A stretch of 64,000 nt of DNA from Gemmatimonadales bacterium UBA2975 (GCA_002348265.1 DEAT01000028.1:87887-151886), one strand, 5' to 3'. Numbered from the stretch's first letter, positions 19,516-30,455 are shown. Notes: generated from the sequence alone by a model not told the origin. Program-made: numbers and translations.

Positions 19516-21456
19516 ATGGGCAAAGTGATCGGAATCGACTTAGGAACCACGAACTCGGTGGTCGCGGTCATGGAAGGCGGAGAGCCTGTCGTCATCCCAA
19601 ACTCCGAAGGGGGTCGCACAACGCCGTCTGTAGTTGCCTTCACGAAGGAAGGTGAGCGGTTAGTCGGTCAGGTAGCGCGTCGCCAAGCTATTACAAACCC
19701 AGAGAATACAGTCTTCTCAATCAAGCGATTCATGGGGCGCAAGCATGACGAAGTAAATGCAGAAGAGAAATTGGTCCCGTATGATGTAGGCTCAGGCAAA
19801 GCCGGTCGAGTGACCGCAAAGCTTCCGAATGCCGAAAAGGAATTCTCGCCGCCGGAGATCAGTGCGATGATTCTCCAAAAGATGCGCCAAACCGCCGAAG
19901 ACTATCTTGGCGCAAAGGTAGATCAGGCCGTAATAACCGTCCCGGCATACTTCAACGACGCACAACGTCAGGCGACAAAAGACGCTGGGAAAATCGCTGG
20001 TCTCGAAGTACTTCGAATTATAAACGAGCCCACTGCCGCGGCACTTGCATATGGACTCGAGAAAAAATCTGAAGAGAAGATCGCAGTCTTCGACCTTGGT
20101 GGAGGAACCTATGACATCTCCATTCTTGAACTGGGTGACGGGGTCTTCGAAGTCAAATCAACAAATGGTGACACCCATCTCGGAGGAGATGACTACGATC
20201 TGTGTGTAATTAACTGGCTAGTCGACGAGTTCAAAAAAGACCAGGGAATCGATCTCTCGAAGGACTCGATGGCACTCCAAAGACTCAAAGAGGCCGCGGA
20301 GAAGGCTAAGATGGAGCTTTCGACCACAATGAGCTCCGACATCAACCTGCCTTTCATCACCGCCACTCAGGAAGGCCCTAAACACCTAAACTACAGCCTG
20401 ACGCGAGCAAAATTTGAACAGCTGGTGGATGGGCTTAACCAGCGCACGATACCACCGATGGAAAAAGCCCTTACGGACGCTGGACTATCCAAAGATGACA
20501 TCGACGAGGTGATCCTCGTAGGTGGCTCTACCCGTATGCCGAAGATCCAAGAGATTGTGAAAGATTTCTTTGGGAAAGAGCCTCACAAGGGAGTGAATCC
20601 AGACGAAGTTGTAGCCGTCGGAGCTGCAATCCAAGGTGGCGTGCTCGCAGGAGATGTCACCGATGTTCTCCTACTCGACGTCACACCACTCTCGCTCGGC
20701 ATCGAGACCCTCGGTGGAGTGATGACTTCCCTAATAGAGCGAAATACGACGATCCCAACCAAGAAGGCTGAAACCTTCTCGACGGCCGAAGACAACCAAA
20801 CCACAGTCGAAATCCACGTTCTGCAGGGTGAGCGTAAAATGGCGTTGGACAACAAGACCATCGGCAAGTTCCAGCTCACAGGCATTCCGCCGGCACCTAG
20901 GGGAATGCCTCAAGTCGAAGTAGCCTTTGACATCGATGCGAATGGTATCCTGCATGTATCTGCTCAAGACAAAGCGACCGGCAAAGAACAGAAGATACGC
21001 ATCGAGGCATCAAGCGGACTCTCCGACGCCGAAATCGACAAAATGGTTCAGGACGCCGAAGAACACGCTTCGGAGGATGAAGAACGCCGGCAAAAGGTAG
21101 AATCTCGTAATCAACTGGACTCACTGGTCTACCAAGTCGAGAAAGACAGCTCCGAATGGGGCGAAAAAGTTTCCGAGGACTCCAAAAGCCGACTCACGAC
21201 AGCAACTGATGCGGCTAAGGAAGCACTCAAAACTGACGACCTCGAAGCAATAAACGCCGCACGCGATGAGCTGATGCAGGCGTTCAGTGCGGCGGGCCAG
21301 GAGATGTATCAGGCACAGGCTGCCGAGGGAAGCGCTGAAGGTGGCGACGAGTATGACGAACAGGAGGCTGCTGAAGTCAGTGGTGAGGAGGAGGAGGCTT
21401 CCAGCAACGACGACGACGTAATCGAAGCAGACTACGAGATCGTCGACGAGGATTAG
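19516..21456 (+). CDS. dnaK: Chaperone DnaK (Hsp70)
   Basis: 646-residue Hsp70. The nucleotide-binding domain opens with [21 protein letters not shown]-type ([12 protein letters not shown]) and [10 protein letters not shown] motifs follow. The linker is [13 protein letters not shown], then the substrate-binding domain, and an acidic C-tail ending EIVDED. Start ATG 19516 follows GAGG by about six bases; the open frame extends further upstream but without homology. grpE and dnaJ are not adjacent, which is atypical. I found no CIRCE element upstream. Confidence 0.97.
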   Translation: MGKVIGIDLGTTNSVVAVMEGGEPVVIPNSEGGRTTPSVVAFTKEGERLVGQVARRQAITNPENTVFSIKRFMGRKHDEVNAEEKLVPYDVGSGKAGRVTAKLPNAEKEFSPPEISAMILQKMRQTAEDYLGAKVDQAVITVPAYFNDAQRQATKDAGKIAGLEVLRIINEPTAAALAYGLEKKSEEKIAVFDLGGGTYDISILELGDGVFEVKSTNGDTHLGGDDYDLCVINWLVDEFKKDQGIDLSKDSMALQRLKEAAEKAKMELSTTMSSDINLPFITATQEGPKHLNYSLTRAKFEQLVDGLNQRTIPPMEKALTDAGLSKDDIDEVILVGGSTRMPKIQEIVKDFFGKEPHKGVNPDEVVAVGAAIQGGVLAGDVTDVLLLDVTPLSLGIETLGGVMTSLIERNTTIPTKKAETFSTAEDNQTTVEIHVLQGERKMALDNKTIGKFQLTGIPPAPRGMPQVEVAFDIDANGILHVSAQDKATGKEQKIRIEASSGLSDAEIDKMVQDAEEHASEDEERRQKVESRNQLDSLVYQVEKDSSEWGEKVSEDSKSRLTTATDAAKEALKTDDLEAINAARDELMQAFSAAGQEMYQAQAAEGSAEGGDEYDEQEAAEVSGEEEEASSNDDDVIEADYEIVDED

Positions 21457-21476
21457 TTAGCCTGGTTCGGAGACAT

Positions 21477-21508
21477 GGGAGGCTCATGGGATAACTCATC
21501 GGCCTCCC
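21477..21508 (+). terminator. Candidate hairpin after dnaK
   Basis: Seven-base perfect arms (GGGAGGC, 21477-21483; GCCTCCC, 21502-21508) around an 18-base loop, 20 bases after the dnaK stop. No U-tract follows, so it may be a partial terminator or an RNA stabiliser between dnaK and htrA. Confidence 0.35.
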
Positions 21509-21639
21509 AACAGGATCCCAGTAAGGTGCATTTGTGTAACAGGGAGGAGGTCGTCAGTGGTGTTCGTCTCACTCATTTAAAGGAGAGAGAGACGCGCAGG
21601 GCTGCGCTGAGTCAAACAGAGTTCGGGAGATTAAGGTCC

Positions 21640-23190
21640 ATGCACGATCCGTTACGAACAAAGAGTCGGGTGATCGCATTTACAGGAGCAGTATTCGCAG
21701 TCGGGTTGCTTCTCGCCGCGGGCCTGGGATGGACGAGCGCGTCACACGAGATGCCGCTACTCACAGAGGGAGAACAGGTAACAGCGTCTTCCGTGCAGCC
21801 CGCTCTGGATCTGAGTCAAGCGTTCACAAACCTAGCGGACGCAGTTACCCCGGCTGTAGTGCGAATCGAGACACGTCGCATGGTACAGAACCGAACCCAA
21901 CAAGTGCCAGAACAGTTTCGTCGCTTCTTCGACGAAGAAACGGAGGAGCCTCAACAAAGGAACGCTATAGCCGGAGGCAGTGGTTTCATAGTCTCGCCCG
22001 ATGGGTACATTCTGACCAACAATCATGTTGTCGAAGGTGCAAACGACCTCCGCGTCTATTTTCCTGATCGGCGATACTTCCAAGCCGAAGTCGTCGGAGC
22101 AGACCCCTTCACCGATGTCGCGGTGATCAAAGTCGAAGTGGATGAGGAACTCCCCACGATGTCTTTTGGGGACTCCGATGTCATCAACGTGGGAGAATGG
22201 ATTCTAGCTATCGGCAATCCCGGCTTCGGTGCATCGACCCAGCTGGACTTCACTGTTACCGCCGGAATCATAAGTGCCCGTGGCCGAGGCCTGCGTCTCC
22301 TCAGGGATGACATTTTTCGGGACCCACGATTCGCAGAAGATCCGAGCATCTCAGGCTACGCAATCGAAGACTTCATTCAGACAGACGCGGTAATCAACCC
22401 GGGCAACTCAGGCGGCCCAATGGTAAATCTTCAAGGCCAAGTCGTTGGCATCAACTCGGCAATCGCTTCCACCACAGGCGTTTACCAAGGTTACGGGTTC
22501 GCGATTCCGATCAATCTGGCGCGCCGCATCATGGAAGACCTAGTCGAGTATGGATATGTGAAGCGGCCCCGTATTGGCGTCCAGATACAAGATGTCGCGG
22601 CTGAAGACGCCGAGGCGTACGGGCTTCCTTCAGTATCAGGCGTCTTAGTGCAATCCGTGGACGAGACAGGTCCATCCGCAGGTGCTCTCCAGGCTGAAGA
22701 CGTCATCCGAGCACTAGACGGGCAACCAGTAGGTTATGTCTCCGAACTTCAGGCGGAAATAGCAGAACGTCGACCAGGTGACCAGGTCGAATTGACGATA
22801 TTCCGAGAGGGTCGCGAAACATCGATCGACATCCGACTCGGAGAAGCGCCGCTTAACAACTTCGCCAGTGAAACAACCGAAACCCAAGTCCTAGCTGAGG
22901 AACGCCTAGGCATCCAAGTGGAGTTGCTCGATCCAAAACTAGCCCGTGAAGCAGGCTTCGAAGAAATCAACGGAGTGCTGCTGACCGAAGTAACCCGTGG
23001 CAGCGCTGCTGAAAGAAGAAACGTAGGAGCTTTCGTTGGACAACAGCTGTTCCAGGTGAATGACACGAGCATTGGTTCCCCTCAAGACCTGCGAGACGCG
23101 TTGGATGGCGTAGAGGAAGGTGACATCGTCTCACTGCACTTCCGCGACCGTACGGGAGTCAAAAGGGTCGTGAACGTCCGAATGCCCTAA
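21640..23190 (+). CDS. HtrA/DegP-family periplasmic serine protease
   Basis: 516-residue envelope protease/chaperone. ATG 21640 is preferred because AAGG lies seven bases upstream and a hydrophobic anchor or signal (about 10-28) follows; an earlier in-frame start would put 55 unrelated residues ahead. The triad is His129 (LTNNHVVEG), Asp159 (PFTDVAV) and Ser257 (NPGNSGGPM). Two PDZ domains follow (about 310-410 and 425-515). The first contains SVDETGPSAGAL, the second VTRGSAAERR. The gene order dnaK then htrA suggests a stress block. Confidence 0.94.
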   Translation: MHDPLRTKSRVIAFTGAVFAVGLLLAAGLGWTSASHEMPLLTEGEQVTASSVQPALDLSQAFTNLADAVTPAVVRIETRRMVQNRTQQVPEQFRRFFDEETEEPQQRNAIAGGSGFIVSPDGYILTNNHVVEGANDLRVYFPDRRYFQAEVVGADPFTDVAVIKVEVDEELPTMSFGDSDVINVGEWILAIGNPGFGASTQLDFTVTAGIISARGRGLRLLRDDIFRDPRFAEDPSISGYAIEDFIQTDAVINPGNSGGPMVNLQGQVVGINSAIASTTGVYQGYGFAIPINLARRIMEDLVEYGYVKRPRIGVQIQDVAAEDAEAYGLPSVSGVLVQSVDETGPSAGALQAEDVIRALDGQPVGYVSELQAEIAERRPGDQVELTIFREGRETSIDIRLGEAPLNNFASETTETQVLAEERLGIQVELLDPKLAREAGFEEINGVLLTEVTRGSAAERRNVGAFVGQQLFQVNDTSIGSPQDLRDALDGVEEGDIVSLHFRDRTGVKRVVNVRMP

Positions 23191-23287
23191 GACACGCCTG
23201 AGCCCATATGGATACCTCACACTCTAAGTACATGGAGAGACACGAAAACGGTCGCCGGTACAGAGCGACTCACTTCCATCAGTCTGG

Positions 23288-23316
23288 TTCATCATATCGG
23301 CTGTAGGGTTTATCTT
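23288..23316 (+). promoter_or_regulatory. Candidate promoter for tRNA-Leu
   Basis: TTCATC (23288-23293) and TATCTT (23311-23316) are separated by 17 bases, and the tRNA begins 10 bases later, where transcription would be expected to start. The -10 matches four of six. Confidence 0.4.
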
Positions 23317-23325
23317 TAAAACCGC

Positions 23326-23408
23326 GCGAAAGTGGCGGAATTGGTAGACGCGCGGGATTTAGGATCCCGTGGCTTTATGCCGTGGGGGTTCGAGTCCCCC
23401 CTTTCGCA
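23326..23408 (+). tRNA. tRNA-Leu (anticodon TAG)
   Basis: An 83-base class II tRNA. The acceptor arms GCGAAAG (23326-23332) and CTTTCGC (23401-23407) pair fully, with discriminator A at 23408. The anticodon stem CGGGA/TCCCG encloses loop TTTAGGA, giving anticodon TAG, which reads CUN leucine codons. A long variable arm (GGCTTTATGCC region) and the T-arm GGGGG-TTCGAGT-CCCCC are present. No CCA is encoded in the DNA. The trigger factor gene begins 37 bases later, so read-through transcription is possible. Confidence 0.96.
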
Positions 23409-23445
23409 TCCCCCTTCCCCTCAGGCACCCCTACCAGGTGACGGC

Positions 23446-24723
23446 ATGAACTTGGACGCTTCCCACCTGAAAATTTCTCTTGATGAGCAGGATTCATGGC
23501 GTCGAGTCATGAGCGTGACGATTCCCGCGTCGATCGTTCAGGAGGAAGAGCGCAATGCAGCTAAACACATAGCCTCAAGGGCTCGCCTGAAAGGTTTTAG
23601 GAAAGGGCGTGTGCCCATGAAGGTGATTGAAAACCGTTTCAGCGGAACGCTGCGCCAAGAAGCATTAGACAAGCTCATTGGTTCCGCGTACAAACAAGCA
23701 CTCGCTTCCAAAGAGCTCCGTCCCATCAGCGAGGGTGAACTGGAGGACCTCCAGTACAAACCGGAAGAAGATTTGACCTTTAGAATTGCCTTCGATGTAG
23801 AACCGGTGATCGAAGTCGGACGACTGAGTGGATTCGTAGTTGAACGTCCGATGGCCAAGATCGAGGAAGAACAGGTAGACGAGGTCCTCACTCGCATTCA
23901 AGAGCAGAACGGCGTATGGCAACCCCTAGAAGAGGGGAAGCCGGTTGAAAAAGACCTCGTATCCGTAACAATCACTCGATTGGACGAGAAACTTGAATCT
24001 TCCGACGAAAGTCGTGAATATGACCTAGTGATCGGTTCAGGTGATGCAATTCCCGACATTGAGGCATCGATTTGCACCCTTCAAGTCGGAGAGGTCGGAG
24101 ACTTTGATATCTCTTTTCCTGATGACTTCCCGGACGAGTCACGCCGTGGAGAATCAGAACGTGTACGGATCGCATTGACCGCGCGCCGACAGATGGACCT
24201 CCCGATACTAGATGATGATCTTGCGAAACAGGTAGGTGAATTCGAAACGCTAGAAGAACTCAAATTAAAAGTTCTTGAGGACATGGAGGCGGAGGCCGGA
24301 CAGCAAGCTGATTCTGCAGCACGTTCCCGGCTTATGGACATGATAATCGAAGCCAACCCTTTTGACGTTCCAACCTCAATGGTTCGCCGGTATTCGGATG
24401 GAATAATGGGTGATACATCGCAAATCCCAGAAGAAAGGCTCACCGAGTTTCGTGACCAGATTCGTCCCGAAGCGGAGCGAGCGGTCAAGCGAATTCTTCT
24501 GATAGAGGAGATCGCGAAAGCCCACTCGCTGCAGGCTACTGAAGACGAGATCGATGACCGAGTCGAAGAGATCGCAGAGGCGAACAAAACGGAAGCAGCA
24601 AAAGTATACGCGGAACTCCAGAAGGCAGGGCGGATTGAGACGCTAGAGCGTGAGTTGACGGAGAAAGCGGTTTTTGACTTCCTTTTTGAGCAATCCGAAA
24701 TCACTGAGGGGTCGAAGATCTGA
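23446..24723 (+). CDS. tig: Trigger factor
   Basis: 425-residue ribosome-bound chaperone and peptidyl-prolyl isomerase. The ribosome-docking signature is [11 protein letters not shown] (about 47-57). The middle PPIase domain includes KDLVSVTI (about 169-176) and [15 protein letters not shown] (about 190-204). The C-terminal arm domain is helical and charged. ATG 23446 has AGGTGA seven bases upstream; the open frame continues through the tRNA but that extension (starting at 23332) is not coding. The stop shares a base with clpP (TGATG). Confidence 0.95.
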   Translation: MNLDASHLKISLDEQDSWRRVMSVTIPASIVQEEERNAAKHIASRARLKGFRKGRVPMKVIENRFSGTLRQEALDKLIGSAYKQALASKELRPISEGELEDLQYKPEEDLTFRIAFDVEPVIEVGRLSGFVVERPMAKIEEEQVDEVLTRIQEQNGVWQPLEEGKPVEKDLVSVTITRLDEKLESSDESREYDLVIGSGDAIPDIEASICTLQVGEVGDFDISFPDDFPDESRRGESERVRIALTARRQMDLPILDDDLAKQVGEFETLEELKLKVLEDMEAEAGQQADSAARSRLMDMIIEANPFDVPTSMVRRYSDGIMGDTSQIPEERLTEFRDQIRPEAERAVKRILLIEEIAKAHSLQATEDEIDDRVEEIAEANKTEAAKVYAELQKAGRIETLERELTEKAVFDFLFEQSEITEGSKI

Positions 24724-25352
24724 TGGCTATTTACCCTCCTTATGTCATTGAACGCACCAGCCGAGGCGAACGGAGTTACGACATCTTCAGTCGGCTCCTT
24801 ATGGACCGCATCGTCTTTCTTGGAACGGGAATCGACGACAATGTTGCTAACATCATCCTAGCTCAGCTCCTCTTCCTAGACGCGGAAGATCCGGAGCGTG
24901 ACATATACATGTATATCAACTCTCCTGGAGGAAGTGTCTACGCTGGCCTCGCCATTTACGACACGATGCAGCACCTACGTGCTCCAGTGTCAACGTTCTG
25001 CGTTGGTATGGCTGCCTCTATGGCCGCAGTGCTCCTAGCAGCCGGAAAGCCAGGCAAACGGAACGCACTGCCAAATTCTAGGATCATGATCCACCAACCG
25101 TCTGGTGGGTCACATGGAACGGCATCTGACATCGAGATCGCAGCGCAGGAGATTCTGCACATCAGGGAGAAGCTGAACGGGATTATCGCAAAGCACTCCG
25201 GGCAGCCAGTGGACCGGATCGCAGAAGATGTCGATCGTGATCGTTTTATGAGTCCACAATCCGCTGTCGAGTATGGCCTTATTGACCGCGTCTTAGAGGG
25301 TCCCGTCCAGCAAATCGAAGCAAAACCAACCGACTCGGATTCGGATGGTTAA
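24723..25352 (+). CDS. clpP: ATP-dependent Clp protease proteolytic subunit ClpP
   Basis: 209-residue serine peptidase that forms the tetradecameric chamber used by ClpX. Triad: Ser99 (GMAASMAA), His124 (MIHQPSGG), Asp173 (DRDRFM). The N-terminal YPPYVIE resembles the propeptide/axial-loop region. Normal length. It begins on the last base of tig and is followed by clpX after 21 bases, the classical tig-clpP-clpX order. Confidence 0.97.
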   Translation: MAIYPPYVIERTSRGERSYDIFSRLLMDRIVFLGTGIDDNVANIILAQLLFLDAEDPERDIYMYINSPGGSVYAGLAIYDTMQHLRAPVSTFCVGMAASMAAVLLAAGKPGKRNALPNSRIMIHQPSGGSHGTASDIEIAAQEILHIREKLNGIIAKHSGQPVDRIAEDVDRDRFMSPQSAVEYGLIDRVLEGPVQQIEAKPTDSDSDG

Positions 25353-25373
25353 TCAGGGAAAAGGAAATCGTCT

Positions 25374-26618
25374 ATGACAGACACAAATCTCCGATGCAGC
25401 TTCTGCGGTAAGTCCAAAGAAAGTGTGAAGAAATTCATCTCTGGACCCAGCGTATACATCTGCAACGAGTGTATTTCTCTCTGTAACGAAATCCTCGCGG
25501 AAGAAGAGGTCCGCGAGATGCCAGGTCAAAGCGTTTCCTGCCCGACGCCCGAAGAGATCAAATGCATCCTTGACGAGTACGTCATCGGTCAGGAGGAGGC
25601 GAAGAGAGCCCTCGCAGTCTCGGTCTATAACCACTACCGACGGGTTAACCACCAAGGTGTAATTGATGATGTAGAGATCGACAAGGCGAACATCCTTCTT
25701 ATAGGGCCCACAGGAGTCGGAAAAACACTGCTGGCCCAAACTCTAGCTCGAACGCTACATGTCCCCTTCACCATCGCGGATGCAACGACACTGACTGAAG
25801 CGGGATATGTCGGCGAGGACGTCGAGAACATTCTCGTCCGCCTTCTCCAGGCTTCCAATTACAACGTAGCGGAATGTGAGCGGGGGATAGTTTACATTGA
25901 CGAAATGGATAAGATCGCGCGGAAATCAGAAAATCCATCGATCACCCGAGACGTATCAGGAGAAGGTGTTCAGCAAGCTCTTTTAAAGATCTTAGAGGGA
26001 ACGGTCGCCAGCGTGCCTCCCCAGGGTGGAAGGAAACACCCACAACAGGAATACATTCAGATCGACACCAAGAACATCCTCTTCATCTGCGGAGGAGCAT
26101 TCGATGGAATGGAAAAGATCATTGAGGAACGAGTGGGACTCAAAGCCATCGGGTTCACCGATGACGAAGCAAAAAACCATCCTGACCCGAACGAATGCCT
26201 TGGACTAATGGAGTTTGTTGAACCGGGAGATCTTCAAAAGTATGGAATCATTCCAGAGCTTGTGGGACGCCTGCCAGTAAGCGTGCACCTGAGTGAACTA
26301 GATGAAGCTGCCCTAGTTCGTATCCTCAAAGAGCCGAGGAACGCCCTCGTGAAGCAGTACGAAAAGATGTTCGAGCTGGAAGACATACGACTGACCTTCG
26401 ACTCGGAAGCCATTCTTTCTATTGCTCGCAAAACACTAGAACGAAGTACGGGAGCTCGTGGCCTTCGCTCTATCATCGAATCAGTCATGCGCGATATCAT
26501 GTTCGAGCTACCGTCGCGCAATGATGTGAACGAAGTAGTAATCACTAGAGAGTGTGTAGAATCCGGAGCCCAGCCCCTCCTCGTCCTGCATCAGGAAGGC
26601 CGGGCTCTAGAGGCCTAA
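25374..26618 (+). CDS. clpX: ClpX unfoldase
   Basis: 414-residue AAA+ unfoldase of ClpXP. The N-terminal C4 zinc domain is CSFCGKS...CNEC (about 8-36). Walker A is [12 protein letters not shown] (about 110-121), and the Walker B region is [11 protein letters not shown]. Pore loop [11 protein letters not shown] and sensor-2 [10 protein letters not shown] are present. Length is normal. A structured 87-base element starts at the stop codon. Confidence 0.97.
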   Translation: MTDTNLRCSFCGKSKESVKKFISGPSVYICNECISLCNEILAEEEVREMPGQSVSCPTPEEIKCILDEYVIGQEEAKRALAVSVYNHYRRVNHQGVIDDVEIDKANILLIGPTGVGKTLLAQTLARTLHVPFTIADATTLTEAGYVGEDVENILVRLLQASNYNVAECERGIVYIDEMDKIARKSENPSITRDVSGEGVQQALLKILEGTVASVPPQGGRKHPQQEYIQIDTKNILFICGGAFDGMEKIIEERVGLKAIGFTDDEAKNHPDPNECLGLMEFVEPGDLQKYGIIPELVGRLPVSVHLSELDEAALVRILKEPRNALVKQYEKMFELEDIRLTFDSEAILSIARKTLERSTGARGLRSIIESVMRDIMFELPSRNDVNEVVITRECVESGAQPLLVLHQEGRALEA

Positions 26619-26703
26619 AGGGAAGGCCGTTACCGGGTCCGATCAGTAAGAAAGACCGCGGCGGAGCCTACCGCCCTGGGATCTTCCCTTTTGCGTCCCG
26701 GCT
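26617..26703 (+). terminator. Structured clpX-lon intergenic element (possible terminator)
   Basis: The nine-base arms AAAGGGAAG (26617-26625, overlapping the clpX stop) and CTTCCCTTT (26693-26701) pair perfectly, enclosing an inner hairpin GGCGG/CCGCC (26660-26664, 26671-26675). The right arm ends in four T's. It may be a branched terminator or an RNA switch that sets lon level relative to clpX. Confidence 0.4.
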
Positions 26704-26761
26704 GCACGACGTACGATACGCCGTCCACAGTTGAAACTCAGGGCTCCGAGACAGTTACCCG

Positions 26762-29200
26762 GTGTCCGCCGACCAAACGTGTATGCCCACGCTGACTCGG
26801 GCCGAAGAATATGTAGAAGTTCCTGCTCGGCTTCCGGTGGTCGCGCTACGAGACCTCGTATTCTTTCCATACATCGTGCTCCCGATCCTGATCGGGCGAC
26901 AAAGGTCAATGACGGCCCTAAGTGAGGCTCAAGAAAGCGAAGGGCTCGTTCTCCTAGTGACTCAGAAAGACCCTAGCGTCGACGATCCAGCCGGTAACGA
27001 ACTCTTCAGAGTTGGGACGATCGCCAGGATTATCCAGGTAACTCAACTCCCGGACAAAACATCTCGAGTGGTACTCGAGGGACTGGGGAGAGCTAGGATC
27101 AAACGACTAACGACCACGACCGCGGCACTCAGGGCAACCGTAGAGCTCCTGCTGAGTAGTGAGATAGAAAGCTCGGAATCTCTTGGTGATTCGGACATGA
27201 GTACGGAGTTAAATGAACTAAGTGAAACGGTAAGAAAACTCTACGATGACTATGCACAACTCCATGAGCGGATCCCTCACGACAGCACTAACACACTATC
27301 GACCATTAATGACCGAGTGCACTTTGCACATCTCGTAGCAGGACACCTGATCGTTCCCGCCGTAGAGAAGCAAGAGATTCTTGAAGGAGTTCTAGTACAG
27401 GATCAGCTCTCGGCACTCCGAGAAATGCTCGTCCGCGAGATTGAGATTTTACGTATCGAGAGAAAGCTCGACCGGCAAATGCAACTCCATATTGGAGGCG
27501 AGTGGAATCCTTTCGATCTGCATCCGAAAGGGGCAACGTCAAGAGAACAGGATTCCGAGCGCGAAGAATGGGAGGAGATCGCAGAACAGATCAAGGAAGC
27601 GGCTCTTCCTGAGCACGTGTGTATACGTGCTCAGAAAGAGCTCACTCGCTTGCGAAAACTGAATCCGATTGCACCCGAAGCAGCTGTCATTCGTACTCAC
27701 TTGGATTGGATGATTTCGCTTCCTTGGACCCAGCGCTCAGAAGACAACCTGAGCGTGACGCACGCCTCAGAAACTCTCGAATCGGGACACTTCGGATTGG
27801 GTGAAGTGAAGGATCGAATTCTTGAACATGTCGCTGTTCTCTCTCTAGTGCGTGAGATGCGCGGCCCAATACTGTGCCTCGTGGGCCCGCCCGGGGTTGG
27901 AAAAACATCACTGGGGAGCAGTATCGCCCAAGCACTAGACCGAGAATTTGTTAGCGTCAGTCTCGGCGGCGTCCGAGATGAGGCTGAAATCAGAGGACAC
28001 CGCCGCACGTACGTTGGGGCCCTACCAGGAAGAATTATTCAAGGAATGAGACGAAGTGGAACTCGCAACCCAGTCTTCTTACTAGACGAAATAGACAAGA
28101 TGGCCCGTGACTTCCACGGAGATCCAGGTTCCGCTCTTCTAGAAGTTCTTGACCCAACACAGAACAAGTCATTTACCGATCACTATGTGGAGCTAGAGTA
28201 CGACCTATCAGACGTCCTCTTCATCGCGACCGCAAATACCCTACAGGACATACCTGACCCCCTGCGTGACCGGATGGAGGTTATTAGGCTACCGGGCTAC
28301 TTGGACACCGAAAAGAGAGAGATTGCAAAGCGCTTCCTTTGGCCGAGACAGAAAACGCAACACGGGCTTCATGAGAGGCCAATCTTGTTTTCGGATGAAG
28401 CAATTCACGAGATCATCGGCAGATACACTAGGGAGGCAGGAGTTAGGGAACTGAACCGTCGACTCTCGCGTATTGCGAGAAAGCTGGCTCGTGCTGTCGC
28501 TGATGGTGCCATCCCTTGTGAAATCTTGGAGAAGAACGACTTAAGAGACCTATTAGGACCACCAACCTATCAAGCTATCGACCGTGATGAAGACAAAGAC
28601 CGAATAGGTATCGCCAACGGGCTCGCATGGACCTCGGTCGGGGGCGAAGTCATGGATGTTGAAGTCGCTATCGTGGCGGGCAGTGGAAATCTGCGCCTGA
28701 CAGGTACCCTAGGGGATGTAATGAAGGAATCCGCTCACGCGGCGGTAACTTACGCCCGCTCACGCGCTTCAGTTCTGGGACTCGACCATCAATTCCACAA
28801 AAAGTTTGACATCCACATTCATATTCCCGAAGGTGCTACCCCCAAAGATGGACCTTCTGCTGGAATCACAATCGCGGCAGCACTGATCTCTGCGCTGACA
28901 GACATTCCCACCAAGGGCGATGTAGCGATGACTGGTGAGATCACTCTACGAGGTCGAGTTATAGGAGTGGGCGGTGTAAAAGAGAAAGCGGTGGCAGCCC
29001 TTAGAAGTGGAATGTCGCGCGTAGTCCTCCCCGCCGCGAATGAAAGCGATTTAGACACCCTACCTCAGGAAGTACTCCAAGCAGTGCAATTCGATCTCGT
29101 GAAAACGATGGACGAAGTCATGACCGTGGCACTAACTCGACTTCCCATCCGAGGGTCCATGGAGGCTAGGAATGTGGTACTGTCGGCACCGCAAGGATGA
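26762..29200 (+). CDS. lon: ATP-dependent Lon protease
   Basis: 812-residue AAA+ serine protease (LonA). The N-terminal substrate domain opens with LPVVALRDLVFFPYIVLPI, followed by a coiled helical region (to about 340). Walker A is GPPGVGKTSLG (near 375-385), Walker B FLLDEIDKM. The peptidase Ser is Ser699 (DGPSAGI), Lys in GVKEKAVAA. The start is GTG 26762 by longest frame, but ATG 26783 is equally plausible; neither has a convincing Shine-Dalgarno. The end overlaps engB by four bases. Confidence 0.95.
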   Translation: MSADQTCMPTLTRAEEYVEVPARLPVVALRDLVFFPYIVLPILIGRQRSMTALSEAQESEGLVLLVTQKDPSVDDPAGNELFRVGTIARIIQVTQLPDKTSRVVLEGLGRARIKRLTTTTAALRATVELLLSSEIESSESLGDSDMSTELNELSETVRKLYDDYAQLHERIPHDSTNTLSTINDRVHFAHLVAGHLIVPAVEKQEILEGVLVQDQLSALREMLVREIEILRIERKLDRQMQLHIGGEWNPFDLHPKGATSREQDSEREEWEEIAEQIKEAALPEHVCIRAQKELTRLRKLNPIAPEAAVIRTHLDWMISLPWTQRSEDNLSVTHASETLESGHFGLGEVKDRILEHVAVLSLVREMRGPILCLVGPPGVGKTSLGSSIAQALDREFVSVSLGGVRDEAEIRGHRRTYVGALPGRIIQGMRRSGTRNPVFLLDEIDKMARDFHGDPGSALLEVLDPTQNKSFTDHYVELEYDLSDVLFIATANTLQDIPDPLRDRMEVIRLPGYLDTEKREIAKRFLWPRQKTQHGLHERPILFSDEAIHEIIGRYTREAGVRELNRRLSRIARKLARAVADGAIPCEILEKNDLRDLLGPPTYQAIDRDEDKDRIGIANGLAWTSVGGEVMDVEVAIVAGSGNLRLTGTLGDVMKESAHAAVTYARSRASVLGLDHQFHKKFDIHIHIPEGATPKDGPSAGITIAAALISALTDIPTKGDVAMTGEITLRGRVIGVGGVKEKAVAALRSGMSRVVLPAANESDLDTLPQEVLQAVQFDLVKTMDEVMTVALTRLPIRGSMEARNVVLSAPQG

Positions 29201-29793
29201 AGATCCGATCGGTAACGTACGCGGGGACTATCGTAAAGCGTGACGGATCGGCGCCAGGAACACTTGCACAGGTGGCATTTTCGGGAAGATCGAACGTAGG
29301 TAAGTCATCCCTGATCAATACCCTTCTCCAACGCACTAGAAGCAAGATAGCACACGTATCCGCTACGCCGGGTAAGACACAAGCGCTGAACTTCTATGAG
29401 GTTAACGAAGATTTCTACCTAGTCGATCTTCCCGGCTATGGCTACGCTAGAGTTCCGGAGAATATTCGCGAGGCTTGGGGTGATCTGATCGACTGGTATT
29501 TGGGCGAATCCAATAGCGTTCGAGGAGTCGTTCATCTCGTGGATGGCCGCCACAAGCCGACTGCACACGACCTCCGCATGATAGAGTATCTGGCCAACGT
29601 CGGATTACCAACGCTCGTCGTTCTCACAAAATTCGACAAATTAAAGAGAAATGAACGGCAGATCGCGGTCACTCGAGCTCTTGAGACTCTGGGAGTAGAC
29701 GAATCTCAACTCTTGCCCTTTTCGTCTAAAACGGGCGAAGGCAGAGACGACTTACTCTCCGCACTCGGAAGGCTCATCAATCAGGAGAGATGA
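29197..29793 (+). CDS. engB: Ribosome-biogenesis GTPase EngB/YsxC
   Basis: 198-residue essential GTPase for 50S assembly. G1 is GRSNVGKSSLI (about 30-40), the G2 region TPGKTQALNF, G3 DLPGYGYARVP, G4 TKFDKL and the G5-like region SSKTGEG. The lon-engB linkage is also seen in Bacillus. It overlaps lon upstream and the lipoprotein gene downstream by four bases each, so three genes are coupled. Confidence 0.96.
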   Translation: MKIRSVTYAGTIVKRDGSAPGTLAQVAFSGRSNVGKSSLINTLLQRTRSKIAHVSATPGKTQALNFYEVNEDFYLVDLPGYGYARVPENIREAWGDLIDWYLGESNSVRGVVHLVDGRHKPTAHDLRMIEYLANVGLPTLVVLTKFDKLKRNERQIAVTRALETLGVDESQLLPFSSKTGEGRDDLLSALGRLINQER

Positions 29794-30455
29794 ACCTGAA
29801 AACAAGTTTAGCCAAAGCCTGGATTAGCTCACGTATACACTCATGTCGCAGAGCCCTTTGCGTGTCCTCTGCTCTCGGGATGGCTTTAGCCACTTCCGCA
29901 TGCGTTATCGCACCTGCGGTAGTTGGGCCAGAGTCCATCAATCCCGCTTCAGTAATGCCTCCAACAGGATACGGCTCACTACTGCAGACCGAGGTCTCAA
30001 TGTCCCTAGTCAGTAAAGACCTCGAAATACTGGTAACGCCGCTTGAGGAAAGCGTAATACGCGTTACAGCTCCTGACACAGAAAATCGATTACGGGGAAT
30101 CGCGTCTGCGCATCGAGCGGCGCTTCCCCAAGACGGACGACTCTTTCTGGTGTCCTTCTACACCAATCAGGCTGATGTAGCGTTTGTCCCAGAGGAGATC
30201 CAGATCATAGCACAAGAACTCAGAGTTCTTCCCACCGGTATTGCTCCAGTCACCCCAGGCTGGGGACAAAGGCGGGTGCTCCAACGCCAGACGGAGCTAG
30301 CCGTTTACTCCTTCCCGTCAAACATAAATCTCGAATCCGAACTCGTCCTAGTTTACGGTTTTGACCGGACGCATTCTTGGAGCAATGTCCTAACCCGTAT
30401 ACAATCCGAGCGCGCTCGAGCACGAGCGCGAGCCAGTGGAACGAACGAACATTGA
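29790..30455 (+). CDS. Predicted lipoprotein, unknown function
   Basis: 221 residues. A basic start, a hydrophobic stretch (about 22-36) and a lipobox-like LATSAC with Cys38 suggest a secreted lipoprotein. The rest has no motif I recognise: a mid-section rich in beta-like strands (VSFYTNQADVAFVPEEI) and an Arg-rich C-tail (RARARARASG). It overlaps engB by four bases and converges on the sigma-54 activator. Function unknown; homology search would be needed to go further. Confidence 0.7.
   Translation: MNLKTSLAKAWISSRIHSCRRALCVSSALGMALATSACVIAPAVVGPESINPASVMPPTGYGSLLQTEVSMSLVSKDLEILVTPLEESVIRVTAPDTENRLRGIASAHRAALPQDGRLFLVSFYTNQADVAFVPEEIQIIAQELRVLPTGIAPVTPGWGQRRVLQRQTELAVYSFPSNINLESELVLVYGFDRTHSWSNVLTRIQSERARARARASGTNEH

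Noticed and set aside
23332..23445. Open frame extending the trigger factor gene upstream through tRNA-Leu
   Set aside because: The N-terminal stretch is an in-frame reading of the tRNA and has no family resemblance; ATG 23446 with a Shine-Dalgarno fits trigger factor.
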